Source: Prevotella sp. UBA2711 (GTDB taxonomy: Bacteria; Bacteroidota; Bacteroidia; Bacteroidales; Bacteroidaceae). From it: DNA of 20,744 bases. Below are positions 7,823-15,035 of the stretch, piece by piece (position 1 is the first letter of the stretch; the number at the start of each line of letters is the position of its first letter). A program made the translations under genes and the position numbers. The stretch spans positions 1 to 20,744 of the forward strand of contig DEKX01000037.1 in NCBI GenBank assembly GCA_002354095.1, read 5' to 3'. The notes under the pieces were generated by a model, which saw only the letters and a program-made list of their open reading frames with translations, was not told where the DNA came from and ran no database searches.

Positions 7823-8260
7823 ATGGATATTGTTAATTTTCTGCTAAAGATGAGGAACTTGAGTAGAAAGATGTTAAAATACCCCCCCCCAGTGAGGTGC
7901 TTTTTCTACATTCCTTACCGTCTACTTTGTCTTTTGATTGGCGTTGATTTGCCTCCACAAGTTATGATTGGGAAGGGGTTTAGAATCTCACATCCTTGTG
8001 GGATTGTGGTAAATGCTAATGCGATAATTGGAGACAATGTTTGGATAAGATGTAACACGTGTATTGGAGGTGATTATAATGGCGAAAATGCTCCAATAAT
8101 TGGTAATAATGTCAATATAGGGGCTAATGTATGTATCATAGGAAATATTAGAATTGGTAATAATGTTGATATTGGCGCAGGAACTGTTGTTGTAAAGGAC
8201 ATTCCTGATAATGCCATTGTTGTAGGAAATCCAGGAAGAATAATTAAGTATAAAATATAA
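7823..8260 (+). CDS. Hexapeptide-repeat acyltransferase (CysE/serine acetyltransferase-like)
   Basis: This 145-residue left-handed beta-helix acyltransferase has hexapeptide repeats from about residue 45 onward (IGKGFRISH, IGDNVWIRCNTCIGG, IGNNVNIGANVCIIG, IGNNVDIGAGTVV) and a final GNPGRII. His57 in ISHPCGIVVN lies where CysE-type enzymes have their catalytic His. It is shorter than true serine acetyltransferase and lacks its N-terminal helical domain, so a sugar O- or N-acetyltransferase acting on the polysaccharide is more likely. It follows the GT4 gene by 71 nt and ends 6 nt before the wbpA-type gene. A run of nine C (7882-7890) falls in codons 20-23 (Tyr-Pro-Pro-Pro), which is exceptional in so AT-rich a gene and makes frame switching by slippage possible. 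Confidence 0.88.
   Translation: MDIVNFLLKMRNLSRKMLKYPPPVRCFFYIPYRLLCLLIGVDLPPQVMIGKGFRISHPCGIVVNANAIIGDNVWIRCNTCIGGDYNGENAPIIGNNVNIGANVCIIGNIRIGNNVDIGAGTVVVKDIPDNAIVVGNPGRIIKYKI
7882..7890. repeat. C9 homopolymer near the 5' end of the acyltransferase gene
   Basis: Nine consecutive C lie in codons 20-23. Losing one C would give an immediate in-frame stop (CAG TGA) right after the tract. Gaining one would end the product about 20 codons downstream (at CGT TGA). Both off-frames therefore truncate the protein. Confidence 0.9.
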
Positions 8261-8266
8261 TATATT

Positions 8267-9541
8267 ATGCAAGACATTAAAATTTGTGTGGTGGGCCTCG
8301 GATACGTTGGCCTGCCATTGGCACGGTTGTTTTCAACCAAGTACCCAACAGTGGGATTTGACATGAACCAGAAGCGCGTAGATGCACTGATGGATGGACA
8401 CGACGCAACTCTGGAGGTGAGTGATGAATTGCTTCAGGATGCAATTAACAATCATGGTTTTGTTTGCACCACTGACATCGAGAAAATTAAGGACTGCAAC
8501 TTCTATGTAGTAGCAGTACCCACACCTGTTGATGAGAATAAGGCTCCAGACCTTCGTCCTCTTTGGGGCGCTTCTGAGACTGTTGGTAAAGTTATTAGTA
8601 AGGGAGACATTGTAGTTTATGAGTCAACTGTTTACCCTGGTGTAACAGAAGATGAATGTATTCCTGTTGTAGAGAAGGTTTCTGGTTTGAAGTTCAATGT
8701 TGACTTCTTTGCAGGTTATTCCCCTGAGCGTATCAACCCAGGCGATAAAGTGCATACTGTAGAATTTATCAAGAAGATTACTTCTGGCTCAACACCAGAG
8801 ATTGCAGACATCGTTGATAATGTATATAACTCTGTTTTGAAAAACGGTACCCACAAAGCTCCTTCTATGAAGGTGGCTGAAGCTGCAAAGGTAATTGAGA
8901 ACTCCGAGCGCGACATCATGATTGCCTTCTTTAACGAATTGTCTAAGATTTTCACGTTGATGGGTATTGATACTACTGATGTTGTAGAAGCAGCTGGAAC
9001 TAAATGGAACTTTATCAAGATGAATCCTGGTTTGGTTGGCGGTCACTGCATCAGCGTTGATCCTTATTATTTGGCTCAGTGCGCACAACGCCTTGGTTAT
9101 AACCCTGAGATTATCCTTGCAGGTCGTCGCATGAACGATGGTATGGGCGCATACGTTGTTGACCAGACTATCAAACACATGCTTAAGAAGGGAATTCAGG
9201 TGCTTAAGGCAAATATTATCATTATGGGATTCACATTTAAGGAAAACTGTCCGGATGTCCGTAATACCCGTGTTATTGATATTTATCATGCCTTGAAGGA
9301 GTATAATGTAAATGTTACAGTTTATGATCCATGGGCCAATCCTGATGTTGTAAAGCATGAATATGGTATTGATATCGTTTCTGAAATGCCTAAGGGCAAG
9401 TTCGATGCCGCCATTGTAGCTGTTGCTCACAAACAGTTCCGTGATAACGATGTGGATTGGGAGAATTTACTTGAAAAGAATCATGTTATCTTCGATGTGA
9501 AGTGTATACTCCCAAGAGAGATTGTTGATGGAAGATTATAA
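8267..9541 (+). CDS. wbpA: UDP-N-acetylhexosamine 6-dehydrogenase (WbpA/TviB family)
   Basis: The enzyme oxidises C6 of a UDP-N-acetylhexosamine to the uronic acid with two NAD+, in the cytosol. The 424 residues match the UDP-Glc/GDP-Man dehydrogenase family. The N-terminal Rossmann fold begins VVGLGYVGLPLA (residues 8-19). YESTVYPGVTE and AGYSPERINPGD are strongly conserved. EAAKVIENSERD carries the usual Lys208 and Asn212, and GGHCISVDPYYL carries the catalytic nucleophile Cys261. The C-terminal domain holds GFTFKENCPDVRNTR. The pattern is that of the WbpA/TviB/WbpO group. UDP-GlcNAc is the likelier substrate because wbpB-, wbpE- and wbpD-type genes share the locus, though UDP-GalNAc activity cannot be excluded. 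Base composition returns to ordinary values here (26 G/C of 60 at 9001-9060). Confidence 0.95.
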   Translation: MQDIKICVVGLGYVGLPLARLFSTKYPTVGFDMNQKRVDALMDGHDATLEVSDELLQDAINNHGFVCTTDIEKIKDCNFYVVAVPTPVDENKAPDLRPLWGASETVGKVISKGDIVVYESTVYPGVTEDECIPVVEKVSGLKFNVDFFAGYSPERINPGDKVHTVEFIKKITSGSTPEIADIVDNVYNSVLKNGTHKAPSMKVAEAAKVIENSERDIMIAFFNELSKIFTLMGIDTTDVVEAAGTKWNFIKMNPGLVGGHCISVDPYYLAQCAQRLGYNPEIILAGRRMNDGMGAYVVDQTIKHMLKKGIQVLKANIIIMGFTFKENCPDVRNTRVIDIYHALKEYNVNVTVYDPWANPDVVKHEYGIDIVSEMPKGKFDAAIVAVAHKQFRDNDVDWENLLEKNHVIFDVKCILPREIVDGRL

Positions 9542-9573
9542 TAATTGGAGTAGTTTAAAATAATAGAAATAAT

Positions 9574-10554
9574 ATGGCAAATTTTGCATTGATTGGTGCA
9601 GCAGGATATATTGCACCTCGTCACATTAAGGCAATCGCAGACACCGGTAATAATTTGGTGGCTGCTTATGACAAATTTGATAGTGTAGGACGCTTGGATG
9701 CTTCCTTCCCTGAATGTAGTTTCTTCACCGAACAGGAGCAGTTTGAGCGATTTGTCGATAAGGTAAAGGGTACTAAGGACGAAATTCAGTGGTTAGCAAT
9801 CTGTACGCCCAACTATACACATGATGCTTTTATCCGTTATGGATTAAAGAATGGTATGAATGTAATATGTGAAAAGCCTGTTGTTATTCATCCAAAGAAC
9901 ATCGTGGAAATCATGAAACTCGAAGAAGAAACAGGTCATCAGGTTTATAACATCCTTCAACTTCGTTTGCACGAAAGCATCGTAGCTTTGAAGCAGAAAA
10001 TTGATGCAGGTCCAAAGGACAAGATGTACAACATCGACCTGACTTATATCACCTCTCGTGGTAAGTGGTATTACACATCATGGAAGGGTAATAACCATAA
10101 AAGTGGTGGCGTAGCAACAAACATTGGTGTTCACTTCTACGATATGCTTCAGTGGATTTTCGGTCCCGTCAAGAAGAATATCGTCAATGTGATGAGTTTC
10201 GACCGTGTGGCTGGCGTATTGGAATTGGAACATGCCCATGTGAAGTATTTCCTGAGTATCAATGCTGAATGCCTTCCTGAAAATGCTGTTCAGGGTGAGA
10301 AAAAAACCTATCGTACTTTGAATATCGATGGCGATGAGTTTGAGTTTAGCAAGGGCTTCACGGAACTCCACACCAAGAGCTATGAGAATATTCTTGCAGG
10401 CAAAGGTTTCCGCATTTCTGAGGCCCAGAATTGTATTCAGATTGTAGAGGATATTCGTAATTCAACACCTGTCGGTCTTGTAGGTGATTATCATCCTCTT
10501 GCAAAACGTCCTTTAGCTAAGCACCCATTCGGCTGGGACGATGTTAAGTATTAA
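9574..10554 (+). CDS. wbpB: UDP-GlcNAcA 3-dehydrogenase (WbpB/WlbA, Gfo/Idh/MocA family)
   Basis: WbpB oxidises C3 of UDP-N-acetylglucosaminuronic acid to the 3-keto sugar. In P. aeruginosa the NADH formed is reoxidised by the same protein using 2-oxoglutarate, giving 2-hydroxyglutarate. The 326 residues begin FALIGAAGYIAPRHIKAI, closely matching the start of Pseudomonas WbpB as I remember it. The motif CEKPVV (Lys101) and TNIGVHFYDML (His187) correspond to the Lys/His pair described for WlbA. LTYITSRGKWYYTSWKG and the C-terminal FTELHTKSYENILAGKGF are also WbpB-like. The gene lies 32 nt after wbpA and before wbpE, as expected for a 2,3-diamino-uronic acid pathway. Confidence 0.94.
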   Translation: MANFALIGAAGYIAPRHIKAIADTGNNLVAAYDKFDSVGRLDASFPECSFFTEQEQFERFVDKVKGTKDEIQWLAICTPNYTHDAFIRYGLKNGMNVICEKPVVIHPKNIVEIMKLEEETGHQVYNILQLRLHESIVALKQKIDAGPKDKMYNIDLTYITSRGKWYYTSWKGNNHKSGGVATNIGVHFYDMLQWIFGPVKKNIVNVMSFDRVAGVLELEHAHVKYFLSINAECLPENAVQGEKKTYRTLNIDGDEFEFSKGFTELHTKSYENILAGKGFRISEAQNCIQIVEDIRNSTPVGLVGDYHPLAKRPLAKHPFGWDDVKY

Positions 10555-10557
10555 TTC

Positions 10558-10584
10558 ACAATTCATAATGCATAATTCATAATT
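10558..10584. repeat. 7-nt AT-rich tandem repeat between wbpB and wbpE
   Basis: The unit attcata occurs at 10561-10567, as atgcata at 10568-10574, and again at 10575-10581, followed by att. It fills almost the whole 40-nt gap between the two genes and contains the palindrome ATGCAT. I recall similar 'aattcataatt' runs as common intergenic filler in Bacteroidales. Confidence 0.65.
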
Positions 10585-10594
10585 AGGATTGAGA

Positions 10595-11734
10595 ATGAAT
10601 AAGATTCAAATGGTTGACCTCAAAGGTCAATATATGAAGATTAAGCCCGAGGTGGATGCCGCTATCCAGAATGTGATAGATAACACGGCGTTCATCAACG
10701 GGCCTATTGTGAAGGAGTTTGCTCAGAATTTAAGCGACTATATGGGTGGATGTCATGTTATTACCTGTGCAAACGGAACAGATGCCCTTCAGATTGCATT
10801 GATGGCTCTCGATTTGAAGCCTGGTGACGAAGTAATAGTTCCTGCATTTACATATGTGGCTTCTGCAGAGGTAATTGGTTTGCTTGGTCTGACTCCGGTA
10901 ATGGTGGATGTGGATTACGAAACCTTCAATGTGACTGTTGAAAATATAAAAAAAGCGTTGTCTGATAAGACGAAGGCTATTATCCCTGTTCACCTTTTTG
11001 GACAAAGTTGCAATATGGAACCTATCTTAGCTTTTGCGAGAGAGCATAACCTTTATGTGATAGAAGACAATGCCCAGGCTATTGGTGCTGAATATACTTT
11101 CAGTGACGGTCATAAGGAAAAGACCGGTACGATGAGTACAATCGGTTGCACCTCGTTCTTCCCCTCAAAGAACCTTGGCTGCTATGGCGATGGAGGTGCA
11201 ATCTTCTGTAAGGATGATGCCTTGGCTGAGAAACTACGCATGATTGCCAATCATGGCCAAAAGGTAAAATATCATCATTCTGTGATTGGCTGTAACTCCC
11301 GTCTGGATTCTATCCAGGCTGCAATCCTTAATGTGAAGTTGAAGCATCTTGATGAATACGGAAAAGCCCGCTATGCAGCTGCTAATTATTATACAGAGAA
11401 GCTGAAAGCCTTTGATCCTGAGCAGAAATACTTCATCACTCCAAAGGAATTAGAGCAGAGCACCCATGTTTATCATCAGTACACATTGAAGATAAAGAAT
11501 GGCAAACGTGATGCTCTTAAGCAGTTCCTCGCCGATGCAGGTATTCCGAGCATGATTTACTATCCTCTGCCTTTGCAAGAGCAAGAAGCATTCAAGCCTA
11601 TCACCCGTGCAGCAGAAGACCTGACTATAGCTAAGGATATCGCATATTCTGTGTTGTCATTACCTATTCATACTGAAATGACACATGAGATTCAAGATAT
11701 TATTATTGATAAGGTAATAGAGTTCTTTAAATGA
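10595..11734 (+). CDS. wbpE: UDP-3-keto sugar aminotransferase (WbpE, DegT/DnrJ/EryC1/StrS family)
   Basis: This PLP-dependent aminotransferase should use glutamate to convert the 3-keto sugar from WbpB into UDP-GlcNAc(3NH2)A, releasing 2-oxoglutarate. I chose ATG 10595 (MNKIQMVDLKGQY, 379 aa) over an upstream TTG because related enzymes begin just before the FIDLKxQ-like motif. Family marks are ANGTDALQIAL (60-70), PAFTYVASAE (83-92), EDNAQAIGAEY with Asp158 and Gln161 binding PLP, and SFFPSKNLG with the Schiff-base Lys192. The sugar-aminotransferase class is certain. The WbpE role follows from the adjacent wbpB-type gene. The last 4 nt (ATGA) overlap the start of the next gene, which indicates translational coupling. 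Confidence 0.92.
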   Translation: MNKIQMVDLKGQYMKIKPEVDAAIQNVIDNTAFINGPIVKEFAQNLSDYMGGCHVITCANGTDALQIALMALDLKPGDEVIVPAFTYVASAEVIGLLGLTPVMVDVDYETFNVTVENIKKALSDKTKAIIPVHLFGQSCNMEPILAFAREHNLYVIEDNAQAIGAEYTFSDGHKEKTGTMSTIGCTSFFPSKNLGCYGDGGAIFCKDDALAEKLRMIANHGQKVKYHHSVIGCNSRLDSIQAAILNVKLKHLDEYGKARYAAANYYTEKLKAFDPEQKYFITPKELEQSTHVYHQYTLKIKNGKRDALKQFLADAGIPSMIYYPLPLQEQEAFKPITRAAEDLTIAKDIAYSVLSLPIHTEMTHEIQDIIIDKVIEFFK

Positions 11735-12960
11735 ACATTTTACTCATCAATCACTATGCTGGCAGCAAGGAGTATGGTATGGAATACAGGCCATACTACC
11801 TTGCTCGTGAGTGGGTGAAACAAGGTCATCAAGTTACGATTGTTGGGGCGACGTTTTCTCATCTACGGTTGCGTCAGCCGCAGGTGGAGAGGGATTTTCA
11901 AGAAGAGGATATAGATGGCATTAAGTATGTCTGGTTTAAAACCCCAGAATATGGTGGTTCTTTTGCTCGAATCAAGAACATAATCGTTTTCCTTTGGAAG
12001 CTACGGAAGAATGTAAAAAAGATAGCGAAACTATACGCCCCTAACTTGGTAATTGCATCATCAACCTATCCGCTGGACAATATACCTGCCCATAAGATTG
12101 CTGTAGCCGCAAATGCTAAGTACTGCTATGAGATACATGATCTTTGGCCACTTTCACCAATGTTGATTGGAGGGTATTCAAAGTATCATCCATTCATTTT
12201 GGCAATGCAGTATGGTGAAGATTATGCTTATAAGCATGTGGATAAAGTCGTGTCTCTTTTATGGAATGCAGAAGATCATTGTAAAGAGCGAGGTTTGGCA
12301 TCAGGAAAATTTGTATGCATACCTAATGGCTATAATCCAGATGAATGGTCTGATGAAAAGTTTGAACTTCCTTTGCCAAAAGATCATCAGACAGCCTTTG
12401 ATAGTTTGAGTGGGAAAACAATTGTCGGATTTGCTGGGGGATTTGCAGCATCAGGTGCTGTGATTACATTAGTGAAATCTGCTGCTGAGTTAATAAAGCG
12501 AGAGGATGTCCATTTTGTTTTAGTAGGCAAAGGGCCTGAGCAATCTGCTTATGAGCAGTTGATTAAAGAGCAAAATCTTACAAATATCTCAATATTACCC
12601 TCAGTCCCCAAAAATTTGATACCGGCTATTAATAAACATTTTGATATTGCTTATTTAGGAGGACTACATTCCGAGTTGCATCAGTATGGCACTTCCTATA
12701 ACAAAATGACAGACTATATGCTCTGTTCGTTACCGATTGTCCAGTCCGTAGATGAACCAGGTTCTGTTGTTGAACGTGTTGGATGTGGCATACGTGTTGA
12801 GGCAGAGAATGTAAAAGCTGTGTCTAAGGCTATTATTAGACTTGCGAATATGACCCCAGAAGACCGAAAAAAGATGGGAGCCAAAGGAAAGGCATACGTT
12901 GAAGCAAATCTGCCATGGAGCAAGTTGGCCGAAGATTTCTTGAAACCATTTGAATTATGA
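11731..12960 (+). CDS. GT4-family glycosyltransferase (WbuB/WcaI-like)
   Basis: This 409-residue GT-B glycosyltransferase overlaps wbpE by 4 nt. The N-terminus (ILLINHYAGSKEYGMEYRPYYLAREW) and GHQVTIVGATFSHLR resemble the WbuB/WcaI branch of GT4. EIHDLWPLSPMLIGGY, IPNGYNPDEW and the donor-site segment YGTSYNKMTDYMLCSLPIV are also typical of that branch. The textbook E-x7-E motif is not obvious, as in relatives where the second domain is divergent. E. coli WbuB transfers N-acetyl-L-fucosamine. The donor here could instead be the diacetamido-uronic acid made by the neighbouring wbp genes. That is inference from coupling to wbpE. The gene ends 97 nt before the ATPase gene. Confidence 0.88.
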   Translation: MNILLINHYAGSKEYGMEYRPYYLAREWVKQGHQVTIVGATFSHLRLRQPQVERDFQEEDIDGIKYVWFKTPEYGGSFARIKNIIVFLWKLRKNVKKIAKLYAPNLVIASSTYPLDNIPAHKIAVAANAKYCYEIHDLWPLSPMLIGGYSKYHPFILAMQYGEDYAYKHVDKVVSLLWNAEDHCKERGLASGKFVCIPNGYNPDEWSDEKFELPLPKDHQTAFDSLSGKTIVGFAGGFAASGAVITLVKSAAELIKREDVHFVLVGKGPEQSAYEQLIKEQNLTNISILPSVPKNLIPAINKHFDIAYLGGLHSELHQYGTSYNKMTDYMLCSLPIVQSVDEPGSVVERVGCGIRVEAENVKAVSKAIIRLANMTPEDRKKMGAKGKAYVEANLPWSKLAEDFLKPFEL

Positions 12961-13003
12961 ACAAAGTGTTAAGATGTGTTATAATTGAGGAATAATCTCA
13001 TTT

Positions 13004-13031
13004 TTTGTTTGTGGGTTTGCAAATAATTTTG
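13004..13031 (+). promoter_or_regulatory. Possible Bacteroidetes-type promoter for the ATPase/RloB pair
   Basis: TAATTTTG at 13024-13031 fits the -7 consensus TAnnTTTG. A TTTG at 13004-13007 could serve as the -33 element, but the 16-nt spacing is shorter than the usual 19-21. The site sits 26 nt before the ATG of the ATPase gene, in the only sizeable gap between 11731 and 20094. Confidence 0.35.
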
Positions 13032-13057
13032 TTTCTTTGCAGAAAAATATACTTAAA

Positions 13058-14287
13058 ATGATAGCATTACTTGAGTTTTCCGTCCTTAATTTCCGTTCTT
13101 TTTTTACAAAAAGATCTATCTCGTTTGTTGCATCATCTATAAAAGATGAACCGCGTGAAAATGTTGTCTCGTTTGATCGGGTAAAGTATTTACGTACAAG
13201 TGCTGTTTATGGTGCGAATTCAAGCGGTAAAACAAATTTACTGCTGGCTATGGGTGCCATGACATTAATGGTCAAAGAATCTGCAAAGTTAAATGATGGA
13301 GACAATCTTCCTTATGATCCCTTTGCTTTGTCTACATTGTCAAGAACTAAGCCAACAATGTTTGAAGTGACTTTCATAGTTGGTAATCAGAAGTTCAGAT
13401 ATGGGTATGAGTTTAATGAAGAAAGAATTACGTCAGAATGGTTGTATAATTCTACAACGAAAAGCGCAAAAGAGACGGTATTATTCGTCAGAACATTAGA
13501 TGGCATTGCTATTAATGAGGACATCTTTAAAGAAGGAATAGGTTTAGAAGTTAAAACTAATGATAACAGACTTTTTGTCTCATTGGTAGCACAGTTGGGA
13601 GGAGAAGATACAATTTCTAAAAAGGTGATGTCTTTTTTTAGAGATTTTAATGTTATTTCAGGATTAACCGATTATGGTTATCATGATATAACAAAGAATA
13701 TTTTTCTTACGGAAGCAGATGAAGCCAAGGGTGCAATGAATTTATTCAAAGAATTGCAGTTGGGCTTCAGTGAGATTATGGCCAAAGAACTTAAAGAGGA
13801 AAATGGTAAGACTGAAATTAATATATATACTAGACATCCTGTTTATACGCGGAATGGCAGAATAAAAAGGAACATGTATTTCAATATGGATTACATGGAA
13901 TCTGCTGGTTCGAAGAAGCTATTTGAGTTAGCAGGTCCTATTATTAACACATTATTGAAAGGAAAAGTATTAGTGATAGATGAGTTGGATGCAAAAATGC
14001 ATCCTCTTATTTCACGGCATATAGTTGACATCTTTAATAATCCTGAGAAAAACCCCAAGAATGCTCAACTCATATTCTCAACCCACGACACTCATCTCCT
14101 CTCTTCATCTGTGTTACGGCGAGATCAGATTTGGTTCACGGAAAAGGATGAGCGGGAGGAAACGGATGTGTACTCAATGAAGGACATTTTGCTTCCAGAT
14201 GGATCAAAACCACGGTCTGACAGTAATCTTGAGAAGAACTATATTATGGGGCGGTATGGGGCGATTCCTTTCATTTTGAATAATTAG
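13058..14287 (+). CDS. AAA/ABC-type ATPase, partner of RloB
   Basis: This 409-residue ATPase resembles the RloA/AbiLi class (SMC- or OLD-like AAA_15/AAA_21 proteins). The N-terminus LEFSVLNFRSF is the usual opening of these ATPases. YGANSSGKTN holds Walker A (Gly52-Thr59), VLVIDELD is Walker B (304-311, Asp308 and Glu309), and FSTHDTHLL supplies the H-loop His343. SAGSKKLFEL, just before Walker B, resembles an ABC signature. I chose ATG 13058 because an upstream TTG would only add seven residues. The rloB gene follows 11 nt later, so the two probably form a complex. Known relatives act in abortive infection against phage (AbiL; the PARIS system pairs a similar ATPase with another TOPRIM protein). 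The gene is very AT-rich (16 G/C of 60 at 13621-13680) and is unrelated to sugar metabolism. Confidence 0.88.
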   Translation: MIALLEFSVLNFRSFFTKRSISFVASSIKDEPRENVVSFDRVKYLRTSAVYGANSSGKTNLLLAMGAMTLMVKESAKLNDGDNLPYDPFALSTLSRTKPTMFEVTFIVGNQKFRYGYEFNEERITSEWLYNSTTKSAKETVLFVRTLDGIAINEDIFKEGIGLEVKTNDNRLFVSLVAQLGGEDTISKKVMSFFRDFNVISGLTDYGYHDITKNIFLTEADEAKGAMNLFKELQLGFSEIMAKELKEENGKTEINIYTRHPVYTRNGRIKRNMYFNMDYMESAGSKKLFELAGPIINTLLKGKVLVIDELDAKMHPLISRHIVDIFNNPEKNPKNAQLIFSTHDTHLLSSSVLRRDQIWFTEKDEREETDVYSMKDILLPDGSKPRSDSNLEKNYIMGRYGAIPFILNN

Positions 14288-14298
14288 ACAGGGGAGGC

Positions 14299-15012
14299 AT
14301 GGCAAAGAAAATTCAACTTACGGATGAACTCTCAGATAAGTTCTCGAAGAAATCAAGGAAACCGACACCTCGTTGTGTCGAGTGTCGTATACTCATAGTT
14401 TGTGAAGGGGAAAAGACGGAACCCAACTATTTCAAATCATTCAATAAAAGAAATAATGGTGTATTTGTGGTGGACTTGGACTTTGCTGGTGGCGGTATTA
14501 ATACTATTCAGGTTGTTGATGAGGCCATTAGGCTGAAAGAGAAATCTGAAAAAAAAGATCAACCATACGATATCGTTTGGGCTGTCTTTGACCGCGATAG
14601 TTTTAAGGCAGACAAATTCAATGCTGCCATTGCCAAGGCAAATGCTCATGGTGTGAAATGTGCATGGAGCAATGAGGCTTTTGAATTATGGTATCTGCTC
14701 CACTTCGAATACAGGAATACGCCAATGAGCCGAAAAGACTATCAAGGTAGAATAGAGCAGCATATTAATGCATCTCCTCTTTTTAAAAAGAAAAAAGCAT
14801 ATCAATATAAAAAGAACGATAAAGCCCATTACGATGAAATGTGCAAGTATGGTAATATTAATAATGCTTTAGACAATGCTGAAAAGTTAGATGCATTATA
14901 CGACAATACACGATATGCTACTCATAATCCGAGGACACTGGTCTATAAATTGGTATGTCAGTTATTAGGGCGTGACAAAGATTTCAACAAGACGATACAA
15001 GAAAAAATATAA
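14299..15012 (+). CDS. rloB: RloB-family TOPRIM protein
   Basis: This 237-residue protein carries the RloB signature. ILIVCEGEKTEPNYF holds the TOPRIM glutamate (Glu36), VWAVFDRDSF holds the DxD motif (Asp98 and Asp100), and SNEAFELWYLLHFEYR (from about residue 124) is the conserved family block. A basic N-terminus (SKKSRKPTPRC) precedes the domain. TOPRIM folds of this kind are predicted metal-dependent nucleases. RloB proteins typically pair with the ATPase found just upstream. The probable role is a toxic effector in a phage-response module, by analogy to AbiLii and other ATPase/TOPRIM pairs. The target is unknown. It ends 23 nt before the large dehydrogenase gene, with no terminator in between, so read-through transcription is likely. 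Confidence 0.88.
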   Translation: MAKKIQLTDELSDKFSKKSRKPTPRCVECRILIVCEGEKTEPNYFKSFNKRNNGVFVVDLDFAGGGINTIQVVDEAIRLKEKSEKKDQPYDIVWAVFDRDSFKADKFNAAIAKANAHGVKCAWSNEAFELWYLLHFEYRNTPMSRKDYQGRIEQHINASPLFKKKKAYQYKKNDKAHYDEMCKYGNINNALDNAEKLDALYDNTRYATHNPRTLVYKLVCQLLGRDKDFNKTIQEKI

Positions 15013-15035
15013 TTACTTTCCATTTTCAATAACTG

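Noticed and set aside
8789..9430. 213-codon open frame on the minus strand
   Set aside because: It is antisense to wbpA, which has all family motifs. It has no start context or domain of its own.
13058..15012. ATPase/RloB pair as a transposon or IS element
   Set aside because: No transposase or integrase motifs, and no flanking inverted or target-site repeats could be seen.
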